Source: Gemmatimonadota bacterium (GTDB lineage Bacteria; Gemmatimonadota; Gemmatimonadetes; Gemmatimonadales; Gemmatimonadaceae). From it: a stretch of DNA of 7,203 nucleotides. This document shows positions 1 through 6,162 of this stretch, piece after piece. Each line of letters opens with the position of its first letter. Within the stretch, counting starts at the first letter, position 1. Below the pieces are notes generated by a model. That model searched no databases. It was not told the DNA's origin and was given only the letters and a program-made list of their open reading frames with translations. Location of the stretch: the NCBI GenBank assembly GCA_003222065.1, contig QHUV01000079.1, positions 1-7,203 on the forward strand. Direction: 5' to 3'. The position numbers were made by a program, and so were the translations under genes.

Positions 1-224
1 GCGCTCACTTCAAGGGTGTCATCACCGGCGACGTCGAGCGTTACGAGCTTCCTAATCTCAGAGCATTGAACTTTCTGCTGCACGGTGCGCTCGATGGCGG
101 CGGCACGCTCTCGCTCAAGACCGACGCGCAAGGCAAGGTGTTTTCGACGGCACTGCTGCGGCTGGTGATCGACGTACCCGAGGCCGAGGCAGAGCGCGCC
201 GGCCTGTTGACGGCGCGCGCATGA
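1..224 (+). CDS. AtuA-family protein, C-terminal end (partial, 5' end outside window)
   Basis: The reading frame is open from base 3 and ends at TGA 222-224, giving the last 73 residues. It reads through a stretch resembling the C-terminal ferredoxin-fold domain of AtuA-family (acyclic terpene utilization, formerly DUF1446) proteins: G-D-V-E-R-Y-E-L-P-N-L, then A-L-N-F-L-L-H-G-A-L, G-G-G-T-L-S-L, D-A-Q-G-K and a final L-V-I-D-V-P strand. In this family the domain occurs either fused to the large AtuA domain or as a separate protein of about 100 residues; the window cannot tell which. AtuA is required for citronellol/geraniol-type catabolism in Pseudomonas, but its chemistry is not settled. 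The stop overlaps the start of the enoyl-CoA hydratase gene (ATGA), supporting a shared branched acyl-CoA catabolic operon. The family call rests on recognition of the motif, without alignment. Confidence 0.75.
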   Translation, partial: AHFKGVITGDVERYELPNLRALNFLLHGALDGGGTLSLKTDAQGKVFSTALLRLVIDVPEAEAERAGLLTARA

Positions 225-997
225 GCGGCGTGCGCGTGGATCGACAGGGTGTTATTGGCCGCATCGTGCTCGCGCGCCGGGAGAAGAGGAACGCGATAGA
301 TCGTCAGGCCGCGGAGGCGCTCTTCACCGGTCTGCAAAACCTGGAGAGCGACAATCAGGTGCGGATCGTCCACGTCACGAGTGAAGGCGAGGACTTCTCC
401 GTCGGAACCGATCTCGAAGCACTGAATCGCCTCATCAATGAGCCGAGCGACGTCCAACGGGAAGATTCTGAGGCGTTAGGCAGGGTGTACTTGGCGGCAC
501 GAGCCCTCATGAAGCCCGTCGTGTGCTCGGTACGGGGCCGCGCGCTCGGGGCCGGGGCCGGTCTCGCGCTCGCCTGCGATCTGACCCTCGCGCATCAAGA
601 CGCGGAATTCGGATTCCCCGAAGTTCGCATCGGCTTCGTGCCAGCGATCGTAATGACCATGCTCCGCCGCACGCTCGGCGAGAAGAGAGCGGCCGATCTC
701 GTGTTGACCGGCCGGGTGATCAACGCCGAGGAGGCAGGCGCGATCGGCCTCGTGAGTCGTGTGCTTCCGGCCGCGAGCTTCGATGCGGACGTCGACGCTG
801 TGCTCGCCGGACTTTCCGGGTCGTCGGCAACGTCGCTCGCGCTCACGAAATGGCTGCTTTACAAGCTCGATGCGCTTTCGTTCGAGGATGGCGTCGCCGC
901 CGGCATCGTGACCGATGTCGAAGCGCGAGCAACGGAAGATTTTCGAGGCGCGCTCCGTCGCCGAATGGGCGGCGACAGTGTAGCCGGTGCCGAATGA
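221..997 (+). CDS. enoyl-CoA hydratase/isomerase family protein, LiuC/AtuE-like (258 aa)
   Basis: This is a crotonase-fold protein of normal length for the family, expected to be cytosolic and to hydrate an alpha,beta-unsaturated acyl-CoA. Visible landmarks are the N-terminal R-x-E-K-R-N-A-I segment (residues 20-26), an oxyanion segment F-S-V-G-T-D-L (59-65), the G-R-A-L-G-A-G-A-G-L-A-L-A-C-D-L helix (106-121) and F-G-F-P-E-V-R-I-G-F-V-P-A (130-142). Glu134 matches the second catalytic glutamate of classical crotonases (Glu164 in the rat enzyme), but the first (Glu144) is replaced by Gly114. The same replacement is found in methylglutaconyl-CoA hydratase LiuC and relatives, as is the E-V-R-[IL]-G-x-x-P-A signature. 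That, with the AtuA neighbour, favours branched acyl-CoA (leucine/isoprenoid) breakdown over ordinary beta-oxidation. The ATG overlaps the upstream stop and has no clear Shine-Dalgarno sequence, so translation is probably coupled. Exact substrate is not provable here. Confidence 0.9.
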   Translation: MSGVRVDRQGVIGRIVLARREKRNAIDRQAAEALFTGLQNLESDNQVRIVHVTSEGEDFSVGTDLEALNRLINEPSDVQREDSEALGRVYLAARALMKPVVCSVRGRALGAGAGLALACDLTLAHQDAEFGFPEVRIGFVPAIVMTMLRRTLGEKRAADLVLTGRVINAEEAGAIGLVSRVLPAASFDADVDAVLAGLSGSSATSLALTKWLLYKLDALSFEDGVAAGIVTDVEARATEDFRGALRRRMGGDSVAGAE

Positions 998-1161
998 ACA
1001 TCGTCTCACAGCTCAAGCTCGGCCTTGCTCTGGCGGGTCTGATTCTTTGGGGCTACGGGGTCCGGGCGGAGATCAACTGGCTGCGCTGGGTTGGCATTGG
1101 CTTCCTCGCCGCCGCCGCGGTCATGCGGTTCTGGAGGCCAAGGAGTAAGGGCGATAGTTAG
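994..1161 (+). CDS. small two-helix membrane protein (55 aa), unknown function
   Basis: The ATG at 994 overlaps the TGA of the hydratase gene (ATGA), and the frame runs to TAG at 1159-1161. The product is Met-Asn-Ile-Val followed by two hydrophobic segments, about residues 9-23 and 32-47. They are separated by a short polar loop (R-A-E-I-N-W). A basic tail (R-F-W-R-P-R-S-K) suggests the C-terminus lies in the cytoplasm, i.e. both ends inside. No catalytic motif is visible and I do not recognise a named family. Support for a real gene is the stop/start overlap, which repeats the junction just upstream, the clean two-helix pattern, and the position immediately before a convergent gene end. A longer frame through the same stop starts inside the hydratase gene (523) and is judged a shadow; only this last part looks protein-like. 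Confidence 0.72.
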   Translation: MNIVSQLKLGLALAGLILWGYGVRAEINWLRWVGIGFLAAAAVMRFWRPRSKGDS

Positions 1162-1164
1162 GCG

Positions 1165-4100
1165 TTAGGCGCCCATCACCTTGCGCGGCCCGGAGGGGCG
1201 GCCGTGGCGGGCGAGGAGCGACCGGAAACGCGTCGCGAGGGCCGTGTAGCCCATGTCGTCGGCCCGCGCCGAGAATCGGCGGACGAAATCCCATACGTCG
1301 GCGCCGGCGGCGATCAGCGTCGGCGCACACTCGGCCGCCAGCCACGCGGCGCACCGCGCGTCGCGTGGCTCGGTATGGGCGAGCGCCGTGCGAAAGCGCT
1401 GTTCGGCCTCGTCTCGACGACCCAACTCCAGCGCCACGCGTACGCTCAGCGCTTCCACGAGCTCGCGGTTCTGGAACCACCAGTCGAAGCGCTCACCGAC
1501 CATCGTCTCGGCGTTGCGTGCCGCGGTGTAGGCGTAGTCGCGTCGGTTGAGATCAAGTCCAGCCAGACCCGCGCCCGCTAGCGCACCGATTTCCATGTCC
1601 AACTGGCCGAGACGGCGCGCACTCGACGCGGCCTCTTCGTACAGCTCGAGCGCGCGGGTTGGGTCGCCCGTCTCGCGCGCGAGGTGGCCCATGTTGTACA
1701 CCGTCGCCACGCGATGCAGCTCGTTCTTGAGCTTGATGAAGAGCTTTCGCGCTTCCTCGAATCGCTGACGCGCCTCGTCAAACCGGCCGCTCCACATGAA
1801 CAGTACGCCGAGGTTCAGCGCGGCGACACCGGCCCAGTCGGGCGCGCCGGCCTGTAGCCCCAATTCGACCGCGCTACGAAATGCATCGATGGCCGCCGCG
1901 TTGTTTCCGACTTTCGAGTAGCTGACCCCGATCGTAATCTGGCAGCGAACGTACCCGTGGCGATCGTCCATCTCGCTGCAGATTTCCTGCGCGCGGCGAT
2001 AGAACACGATTGCCTCTTCCGAACCGAGCTCGAAGAGCGTCCAGCCCACGCGCATGAGGGCGTGGGCATGCAGCAGCCGCTCCCCGATGCGCTCGGCCAT
2101 GTCGGCACTCTCACGGGCCAGACGCTGCGCCGTGGCCGGGTCGCCCAGGCTGCCGTACGTCGTCGACAACATCGTCAGAAGCGACACACGCTCTTTCTGG
2201 AGTCCCATCTCCTCGGCGCTCTTGAGCAACGACTGATAGGCCTCGAGTGTTTGCGTCAGCGGCTTGCCGAGCGCGGCTTGCACGCGCTCGTAGAGAATGA
2301 GCAGCGGCAGTTTCTCCTTCGGCGTCACCTCGTCTTGCACGACGCTCAGCGCTGATTTACAGAGCTCGACCGCCTCCGCATAACGCGCCGAGACTTCAGC
2401 GACCTTGGCGCCCCCGAGGTAGGCCTCGAGCCGTTCCTGCGGGGTGGCGGCGTGGCGCTGTGCCATCGTGAAGAACGCCGCCGCTTCGTCGTGCGCATAC
2501 ACGCTCGTCGCGTTCTCGCCGGCCTGCATCGCGTACCGATAGGCTTTGTCGCTGACTTCCGCCTGATCGAAATGGCCCGCTAGCTCGGCGATCGCGTTCG
2601 AGCTCCGCTTCTCGAGCGCTTCGCCGACCGAGTGGTGGATGCGCTTGAGCCGTCGCGGATTCGCCGTGTTCTTGATGGCGTCGAGGAGCAGCGTGTGCGT
2701 GAAAGAGTACGAGTCGGCGTCGATGCGCGAGGGCTCGACGACGGCGGCGGCGACAGCCTCGTCGATCACGTCGAGGAGCTCGTCCTCGCTTCCCGCGCCG
2801 GCCGCAAGAGCGAGGTCGATGTCGAAAACGCGACCGATGACGGCGGCCGTCGTTAGGATGTTGCGCGTGCGCTCCGAGAGGCGATCAAGACGGCGCGCCA
2901 TGAGGTCGCTCACCGCAACGGGCAGGCGCAGCTCCGACGTCTGCTTCCAGATCCAGCGTTCGCCCTCGTAACGGATCTCACCCTCTTCCACGAGCGCCCG
3001 CAGGACCTGTACGACGAGGAACGGGTTGCCCTCGGTGTGCCGGTAGAGTACCGGCAGCAGCTCGCGTCCCAACTCCTGACCGCGTGAGGCCGCCGCGAGC
3101 CACTGCTCCAGTTCGGCGCGCGTTAGGCGTTGCAGTGAGATCTCACCGAACCGCTCGTCACGCGAGAGACGGCGACGGCGATCCATGACGTCCTTGCTCT
3201 TGTCCTCGGCGCGAATCGTGAGGCAAATGAGAATGTGATCCGAGTCGAGCTGCGGCACGAGGTGCTCGAGCGTGTCCCAGGTGGCCGAGTCCGCCCACTG
3301 CATATCGTCGAGGACGAGCACGAGCGGGCACGTTGCCGCGGCGAGTCGAACGTATTCGACGATTTCCTCGTACAGGGCGTACTTGCTACCCGCTCGTTCG
3401 GGTGTCGGCTCCGTGCCGTCCGAGAGCGCGGGAACGAGGCGCGGTAGCTCGCGCCACACTCGTCCAGGCGCATTCACCCGCTGACGAATCGAGCTGAGGA
3501 TCTCGGCCCATGGACCGTACGGCGGCTTCACGTCGGCTTCGAGCGCGCGGCCCATGACGAGCGAGCCGCCGCGAAGGCGAACCTCGGGCAAGAGCTGCCG
3601 TAAGAGCGTCGATTTGCCGACGCCGGCCTCGCCGACAACAGCGACAACGCGCGGCTCACCGCGGAAGGCCGTGTCGAGCATGCGCACGAGCCGCTTCAAC
3701 TCGTCGACACGTCCGACGAACCGATTGAGGTTGAGCTGCGGCTGTGTCGCCTCCGTGGCCGCACCGGCGACAGCGACGGCGTTTCGTCCGGCTCGCTTCG
3801 CTTCGTACAGCGCGCGGTCGGCGGCGGCAAAGACCGCCTCGACGTGGTCCGCGTGTTCGCCGGTTGCCACACCGATGGAGAGCGTGACAGACACCGTCTC
3901 GCTCGCACCCCCACGCAGCGGAATTCGCTCGCGCTCGACGGCGACGCGCAACCGGTCGGCGACCTCGCGCGCCGTGTCCATCATCGTGCGCGGGAGCAGT
4001 ACGACGAACTCGTCCCCCGCGTACCGCCCGATGACGTCACCACCCCGGACGCCGCGCTTGAGCAGAGCGACGACAGCTTTCAGGACATCGTCCCCTTGGA

Positions 4101-5961
4101 GGTGGCCGTACGTGTCGTTCACGAGCTTAAAGTGATCGACGTCGATGACGAGCAGCGCCGATGGTGGATCGCTGGCGCGGCGGCGGAGGAGGGCATTGTT
4201 CGCGGCGTCGAGGAACGCGCGCCTAACGAGCACGCCGGTGAGGTCATCCACTTCGCCAGGCGCGTCCGTCGGCGCCGTGGGGGCTTGCTCCGGTGGGGTT
4301 GCCGCGGCATCCGGGAAGCCGCGTCGCAGTGGCCCCAAGCGGCGCATGATGGTCTCGAACAGCGGAAAGAGCTCCGGATCGAACTGGCCGCCGACGTCGC
4401 TCCTCATCATGTCCAGAGCCTGGTCATGCGACACAGCCTTCTTATAGCTTCGCTCCGACGTCAGCGCGTCGTAGACGTCGGCAATGCAGAGAATGCGTGC
4501 GGTGCGGGGAATCTCCTCGGCCTTGAGCCCGTGTGGATAGCCGGCGCCGTCCCAACGCTCGTGATGCGATTCGACGATCGGCCGCACGTCCCACGGAAAG
4601 TCGATGTCGGCGAGCATCTCCACGCCCCACACCGGATGCTTCTTGATCATCACCCATTCCTCCGCCGTTAGGCGGCCGGGCTTGTTGAGGATCTCCGGTG
4701 GAATCATCAGCTTGCCGACGTCGTGAAGCAGCGCGCCGATGCGGAACCAGAAGAGCGACTTCTGATCGAGACCCGCCTCGCCCGCCAGCGCGCACGCGAG
4801 ATCGGCGACGCGCTCGCAATGACCTTGCGTGTAGTGGTCCTTCGATTCGATCGATTCGCCCCAGCGGCGCACGACGTCGAGGAAGTCGCTCTCGAGCCGC
4901 GTCGTCTGCCGGTCAATGTCCGCTAGATCGGGACGAGCGTGGAGCTGCGTGAACAGCCGGTGGGCGCGATTCAGGCTCTGCAGCGTGTCGCGGTTGCGTC
5001 CTTGCAGCCGGTACAGCTCGGCCATCTCGCGCGCGATCTCGGCCGAGAGCAGGAGATCCTGGCGCGCATCGGCGAGATCCACGGCGTTGCGAAATGCATC
5101 CTCGGCTGACGCGAAGTCGCCCGTCTCGCGGAAGATGACGCCGTAGCATTTTCGAACTTCGCCGACACCCTCGGCGTGCTGTGTCTCTTCGGCGATGGCC
5201 AGTGCCCGATCGCACGCCTGGCGGGCTTTTGCAAACTCCTTCCGCGCGATCCACAGGGCGGCGAAGTTCACCTCGAGAAGTATTCGCACGCCCACGTCGC
5301 CAATTTCGCGACTCAGTGGAATTGCTTCTTCGTACGCGCGCTCGGCTGTCTCCCACCGCTCCATTCGCGTGTAGAGCAGGCCGAGGTTGCTCAACGTAAT
5401 GCAGATGTACTTGGTGAGGCCCAGCGCGCGATAATCGGCGAGACTTGCCTCGTAGTGCCAGAGCGCCTGCTCGAGCTCACCGCGGATGTTGGCGATGACG
5501 CCGAGGTTCTGCGATGTCATCGCCGCGAGCTTGGCTTCCCCGGCGCGGCGGGCGCTTTCTCGTGCCTTGAGATATAACCGCTCCGCCTCATCGAGGCGGC
5601 CCATCTTGTAGTTCAGCAAACCCTGAACGTTGATGGCGTGTCCTACCGCCGCTTCGTCGCCAAGCGCCTCGGCGACCGCAAGTGCCGCTTCGAGGCAATC
5701 GAACGCGGCATCCAGATTCAGCTCGGCGCCGAAGGTGATACCAATCCAGCGGAGCAGCGACGCCGCGATCGGTGCCTCCTCGGGAGAGCGCAACTGCGAC
5801 AGCGCTTGCTCGTACAATCCCCGCGCTTCCTGCGTACGTCCCTGCCGCTCGGCGAGCTGCGCACGATCGATGAGCGCCGCGGTCGACGTCGCGGCGCCGA
5901 GCAACCGTGACTGCAGCGGATGCTCGAGCGTGTCCGAGAGAGGCTTGGGGGAGTCGCTCAT
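1165..5961 (-). CDS. TPR-HD-GYP-GGDEF-STAND NTPase-TPR cyclic-di-GMP regulator (1598 aa)
   Basis: Domains in order: about eight TPRs (residues 28-345); HD-GYP phosphodiesterase (355-545) with His381, His413-Asp414, Lys417, His442, His466-His467, G-Y-P 474-476 and Asp495 all present; a Pro/Ala linker (549-570); a diguanylate cyclase domain (570-735) with D607-x-D609, N615, D624, signature A-G-D-E-F (648-652) and the RxxD inhibitory site R639-G-G-D642 exactly five residues before it; an AAA_16/STAND NTPase (about 745-1115) with Walker A G-E-A-G-V-G-K-S-T (777-785) and Walker B L-V-L-D-D-M-Q-W-A-D (882-891); then about nine TPRs (1175-1545). No signal peptide, membrane helix or DNA-binding domain is seen, so it should be cytosolic. 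It probably makes and degrades cyclic di-GMP under control of the NTPase/TPR switch (inference). The ATG at 5961 was chosen because the following sequence (M-S-D-S-P-K-P-L-S-D) looks like a natural start and GAG lies 5 nt upstream; the frame stays open to 6096, with another ATG at 6033. Confidence 0.93.
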   Translation of the reverse strand: MSDSPKPLSDTLEHPLQSRLLGAATSTAALIDRAQLAERQGRTQEARGLYEQALSQLRSPEEAPIAASLLRWIGITFGAELNLDAAFDCLEAALAVAEALGDEAAVGHAINVQGLLNYKMGRLDEAERLYLKARESARRAGEAKLAAMTSQNLGVIANIRGELEQALWHYEASLADYRALGLTKYICITLSNLGLLYTRMERWETAERAYEEAIPLSREIGDVGVRILLEVNFAALWIARKEFAKARQACDRALAIAEETQHAEGVGEVRKCYGVIFRETGDFASAEDAFRNAVDLADARQDLLLSAEIAREMAELYRLQGRNRDTLQSLNRAHRLFTQLHARPDLADIDRQTTRLESDFLDVVRRWGESIESKDHYTQGHCERVADLACALAGEAGLDQKSLFWFRIGALLHDVGKLMIPPEILNKPGRLTAEEWVMIKKHPVWGVEMLADIDFPWDVRPIVESHHERWDGAGYPHGLKAEEIPRTARILCIADVYDALTSERSYKKAVSHDQALDMMRSDVGGQFDPELFPLFETIMRRLGPLRRGFPDAAATPPEQAPTAPTDAPGEVDDLTGVLVRRAFLDAANNALLRRRASDPPSALLVIDVDHFKLVNDTYGHLQGDDVLKAVVALLKRGVRGGDVIGRYAGDEFVVLLPRTMMDTAREVADRLRVAVERERIPLRGGASETVSVTLSIGVATGEHADHVEAVFAAADRALYEAKRAGRNAVAVAGAATEATQPQLNLNRFVGRVDELKRLVRMLDTAFRGEPRVVAVVGEAGVGKSTLLRQLLPEVRLRGGSLVMGRALEADVKPPYGPWAEILSSIRQRVNAPGRVWRELPRLVPALSDGTEPTPERAGSKYALYEEIVEYVRLAAATCPLVLVLDDMQWADSATWDTLEHLVPQLDSDHILICLTIRAEDKSKDVMDRRRRLSRDERFGEISLQRLTRAELEQWLAAASRGQELGRELLPVLYRHTEGNPFLVVQVLRALVEEGEIRYEGERWIWKQTSELRLPVAVSDLMARRLDRLSERTRNILTTAAVIGRVFDIDLALAAGAGSEDELLDVIDEAVAAAVVEPSRIDADSYSFTHTLLLDAIKNTANPRRLKRIHHSVGEALEKRSSNAIAELAGHFDQAEVSDKAYRYAMQAGENATSVYAHDEAAAFFTMAQRHAATPQERLEAYLGGAKVAEVSARYAEAVELCKSALSVVQDEVTPKEKLPLLILYERVQAALGKPLTQTLEAYQSLLKSAEEMGLQKERVSLLTMLSTTYGSLGDPATAQRLARESADMAERIGERLLHAHALMRVGWTLFELGSEEAIVFYRRAQEICSEMDDRHGYVRCQITIGVSYSKVGNNAAAIDAFRSAVELGLQAGAPDWAGVAALNLGVLFMWSGRFDEARQRFEEARKLFIKLKNELHRVATVYNMGHLARETGDPTRALELYEEAASSARRLGQLDMEIGALAGAGLAGLDLNRRDYAYTAARNAETMVGERFDWWFQNRELVEALSVRVALELGRRDEAEQRFRTALAHTEPRDARCAAWLAAECAPTLIAAGADVWDFVRRFSARADDMGYTALATRFRSLLARHGRPSGPRKVMGA
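1192..2439 (-). other. C-terminal TPR array of the cyclic-di-GMP regulator
   Basis: Residues 1175 to about 1545 form roughly nine TPR-like units with 38-42 residue spacing, for example S-A-R-Y-A-E-A-V-E-L (1191-1200), G-R-F-D-E-A-R-Q-R-F (1392-1401), G-D-P-T-R-A-L-E-L-Y (1432-1441) and G-R-R-D-E-A-E-Q-R-F (1514-1523). This is the usual C-terminal sensor arm of STAND ATPases and likely binds the activating ligand or partner. The last 50 residues are less regular and end in a basic tail. The units are less alike than those of the N-terminal array, suggesting separate histories. Confidence 0.85.
2617..3729 (-). other. STAND/AAA_16 NTPase domain
   Basis: It begins with F-V-G-R-V-D-E-L-K-R-L (748-758), the usual lead-in of AAA_16 modules, and has intact Walker A (777-785) and Walker B (882-886, followed by M-Q-W-A-D). 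P-P-Y-G-P-W-A-E (813-820), R917 after L-I-C-L-T and H-T-E-G-N-P-F (975-981) are further landmarks seen in the ATPase part of MalT/LuxR-like regulators, class III adenylate cyclases and PknK-type kinases. A helical/winged segment follows to about 1115. In that class, nucleotide exchange toggles the protein between closed and open forms; here the attached output would be the HD-GYP and GGDEF domains rather than a DNA-binding or kinase domain. Confidence 0.9.
3757..4254 (-). other. GGDEF-type diguanylate cyclase domain with AGDEF signature
   Basis: The domain converts two GTP to cyclic di-GMP when dimerised. It opens with D-D-L-T-G-V (572-577), continues with V-I-D-V-D-H-F-K-L-V-N-D-T-Y-G-H (605-620) and carries A-G-D-E-F at 648-652 in place of G-G-D-E-F. 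The first glycine to alanine change is known in some active cyclases and does not remove the metal-binding acidic pair. R639-G-G-D642 fits the product-inhibition I-site. The S-I-G-V-A motif (695-699) and A-D-R-A-L-Y-E-A-K-R-A-G-R-N (714-727) close the domain. It is predicted to be active and feedback-inhibited. Confidence 0.93.
4327..4899 (-). other. HD-GYP phosphodiesterase domain
   Basis: HD-GYP domains hydrolyse cyclic di-GMP to pGpG or GMP using a two- or three-metal site. The full signature is present: Y-T-Q-G-H-C-E-R-V-A (377-386), L-L-H-D-V-G-K (411-417), I-L-N-K-P-G-R-L-T (424-432), K-H-P-x-x-G (441-446), S-H-H-E-R-W-D-G-A-G-Y-P (465-476) and I-A-D-V-Y-D-A-L-T-S (493-502). All histidine and aspartate metal ligands that I can place are conserved, so the domain is predicted to be active. 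Confidence 0.95.
4927..5880 (-). other. N-terminal TPR array of the cyclic-di-GMP regulator
   Basis: Residues 28-345 fall into about eight units of close to 40 residues (starts near 28, 68, 107, 147, 187, 227, 267 and 307). Each shows the helix-turn-helix TPR pattern of a small residue after N-x-G/Y and A-x-x-x-Y/F-x-x-A-L near the end of helix B. Examples are G-R-L-D-E-A-E-R-L-Y, G-E-L-E-Q-A-L-W-H-Y and R-W-E-T-A-E-R-A-Y-E-E-A. The 40-residue spacing is the form common in MalT-like and tetratricopeptide 12-type arrays. It leads directly into the HD-GYP domain, so it is likely a protein- or peptide-binding module acting on that domain (inference). Confidence 0.88.
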
Positions 5962-6162
5962 TCGATCTCGGGCAGGGTCGACGAAGGCTGCACCGATGCG
6001 CTGGCGATAAAGTGTGATGTGAGCCACGCGCATGCATGTCGCAGGCTCTGGAAGGTGCAGCAGGGCATTCGACTTAAGACGCCCGGATGCCCGCAAAGGT
6101 CATCGGGCCAGACCGGTGTTTCGACCGGTCTGGCCCGATGGTATTCCTGCGGCACGGTCGAA
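5962..6162. other. intergenic region upstream of the large regulator gene
   Basis: About 200 bp between the small-peptide stop and the regulator start. It contains the 17-bp inverted repeat at 6101-6140 and must hold the regulator's promoter if the repeat terminates the upstream unit. I see no convincing -35/-10 pair, riboswitch or small RNA. The regulator frame continues open to 6096, so part of this region would be coding if the start lies upstream (ATG 6033 is the main alternative). Confidence 0.5.
6101..6140 (-). terminator. perfect 17-bp inverted repeat, probable terminator of the lipoprotein/small-peptide unit
   Basis: The arms CATCGGGCCAGACCGGT (6101-6117) and its exact reverse complement (6124-6140) flank a 6-base loop (GTTTCG on the plus strand). 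The stem is perfect and 12 of 17 pairs are G-C. It starts 22 nt after the stop codon of the 54-residue gene and lies 139 nt before the start of the large regulator gene, the expected place for a terminator. The run of T after the stem is short on the minus strand (CCTTTG) and absent on the plus strand, so this is not a textbook intrinsic terminator. An operator or transcript-stabilising hairpin is possible. Confidence 0.6.

Noticed and set aside
523..1161. 212-aa plus-strand frame overlapping the hydratase
   Set aside because: Most of it is an Arg-rich shadow of the hydratase. Only its last 55 codons, starting at the ATG at 994, look like a real protein and are annotated separately.
3554..4135. 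193-aa open frame antisense to the GGDEF/NTPase region
   Set aside because: Ser/Arg/Thr-rich low-complexity translation typical of a shadow frame; the sense frame has full domain signatures.
3844..4671. 275-aa open frame antisense to the HD-GYP/GGDEF region
   Set aside because: It lies opposite codons of two well-conserved domains, its composition is Arg/Val/Glu/His-rich with no recognisable motif, and long antisense frames are expected in high-GC DNA.
1165..5961. Possible DNA-binding (LuxR-type) output on the NTPase/TPR protein
   Set aside because: MalT-like proteins end in a helix-turn-helix, but here the C-terminus after the TPRs is short, basic and without such a domain.
5962..6096. 45-residue N-terminal extension of the regulator
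   Set aside because: The frame is open, but the extension shows no TPR-like pattern and lies in a probable promoter region; an internal ATG at 5961 starts a more natural N-terminus. Not fully excluded (ATG 6033).
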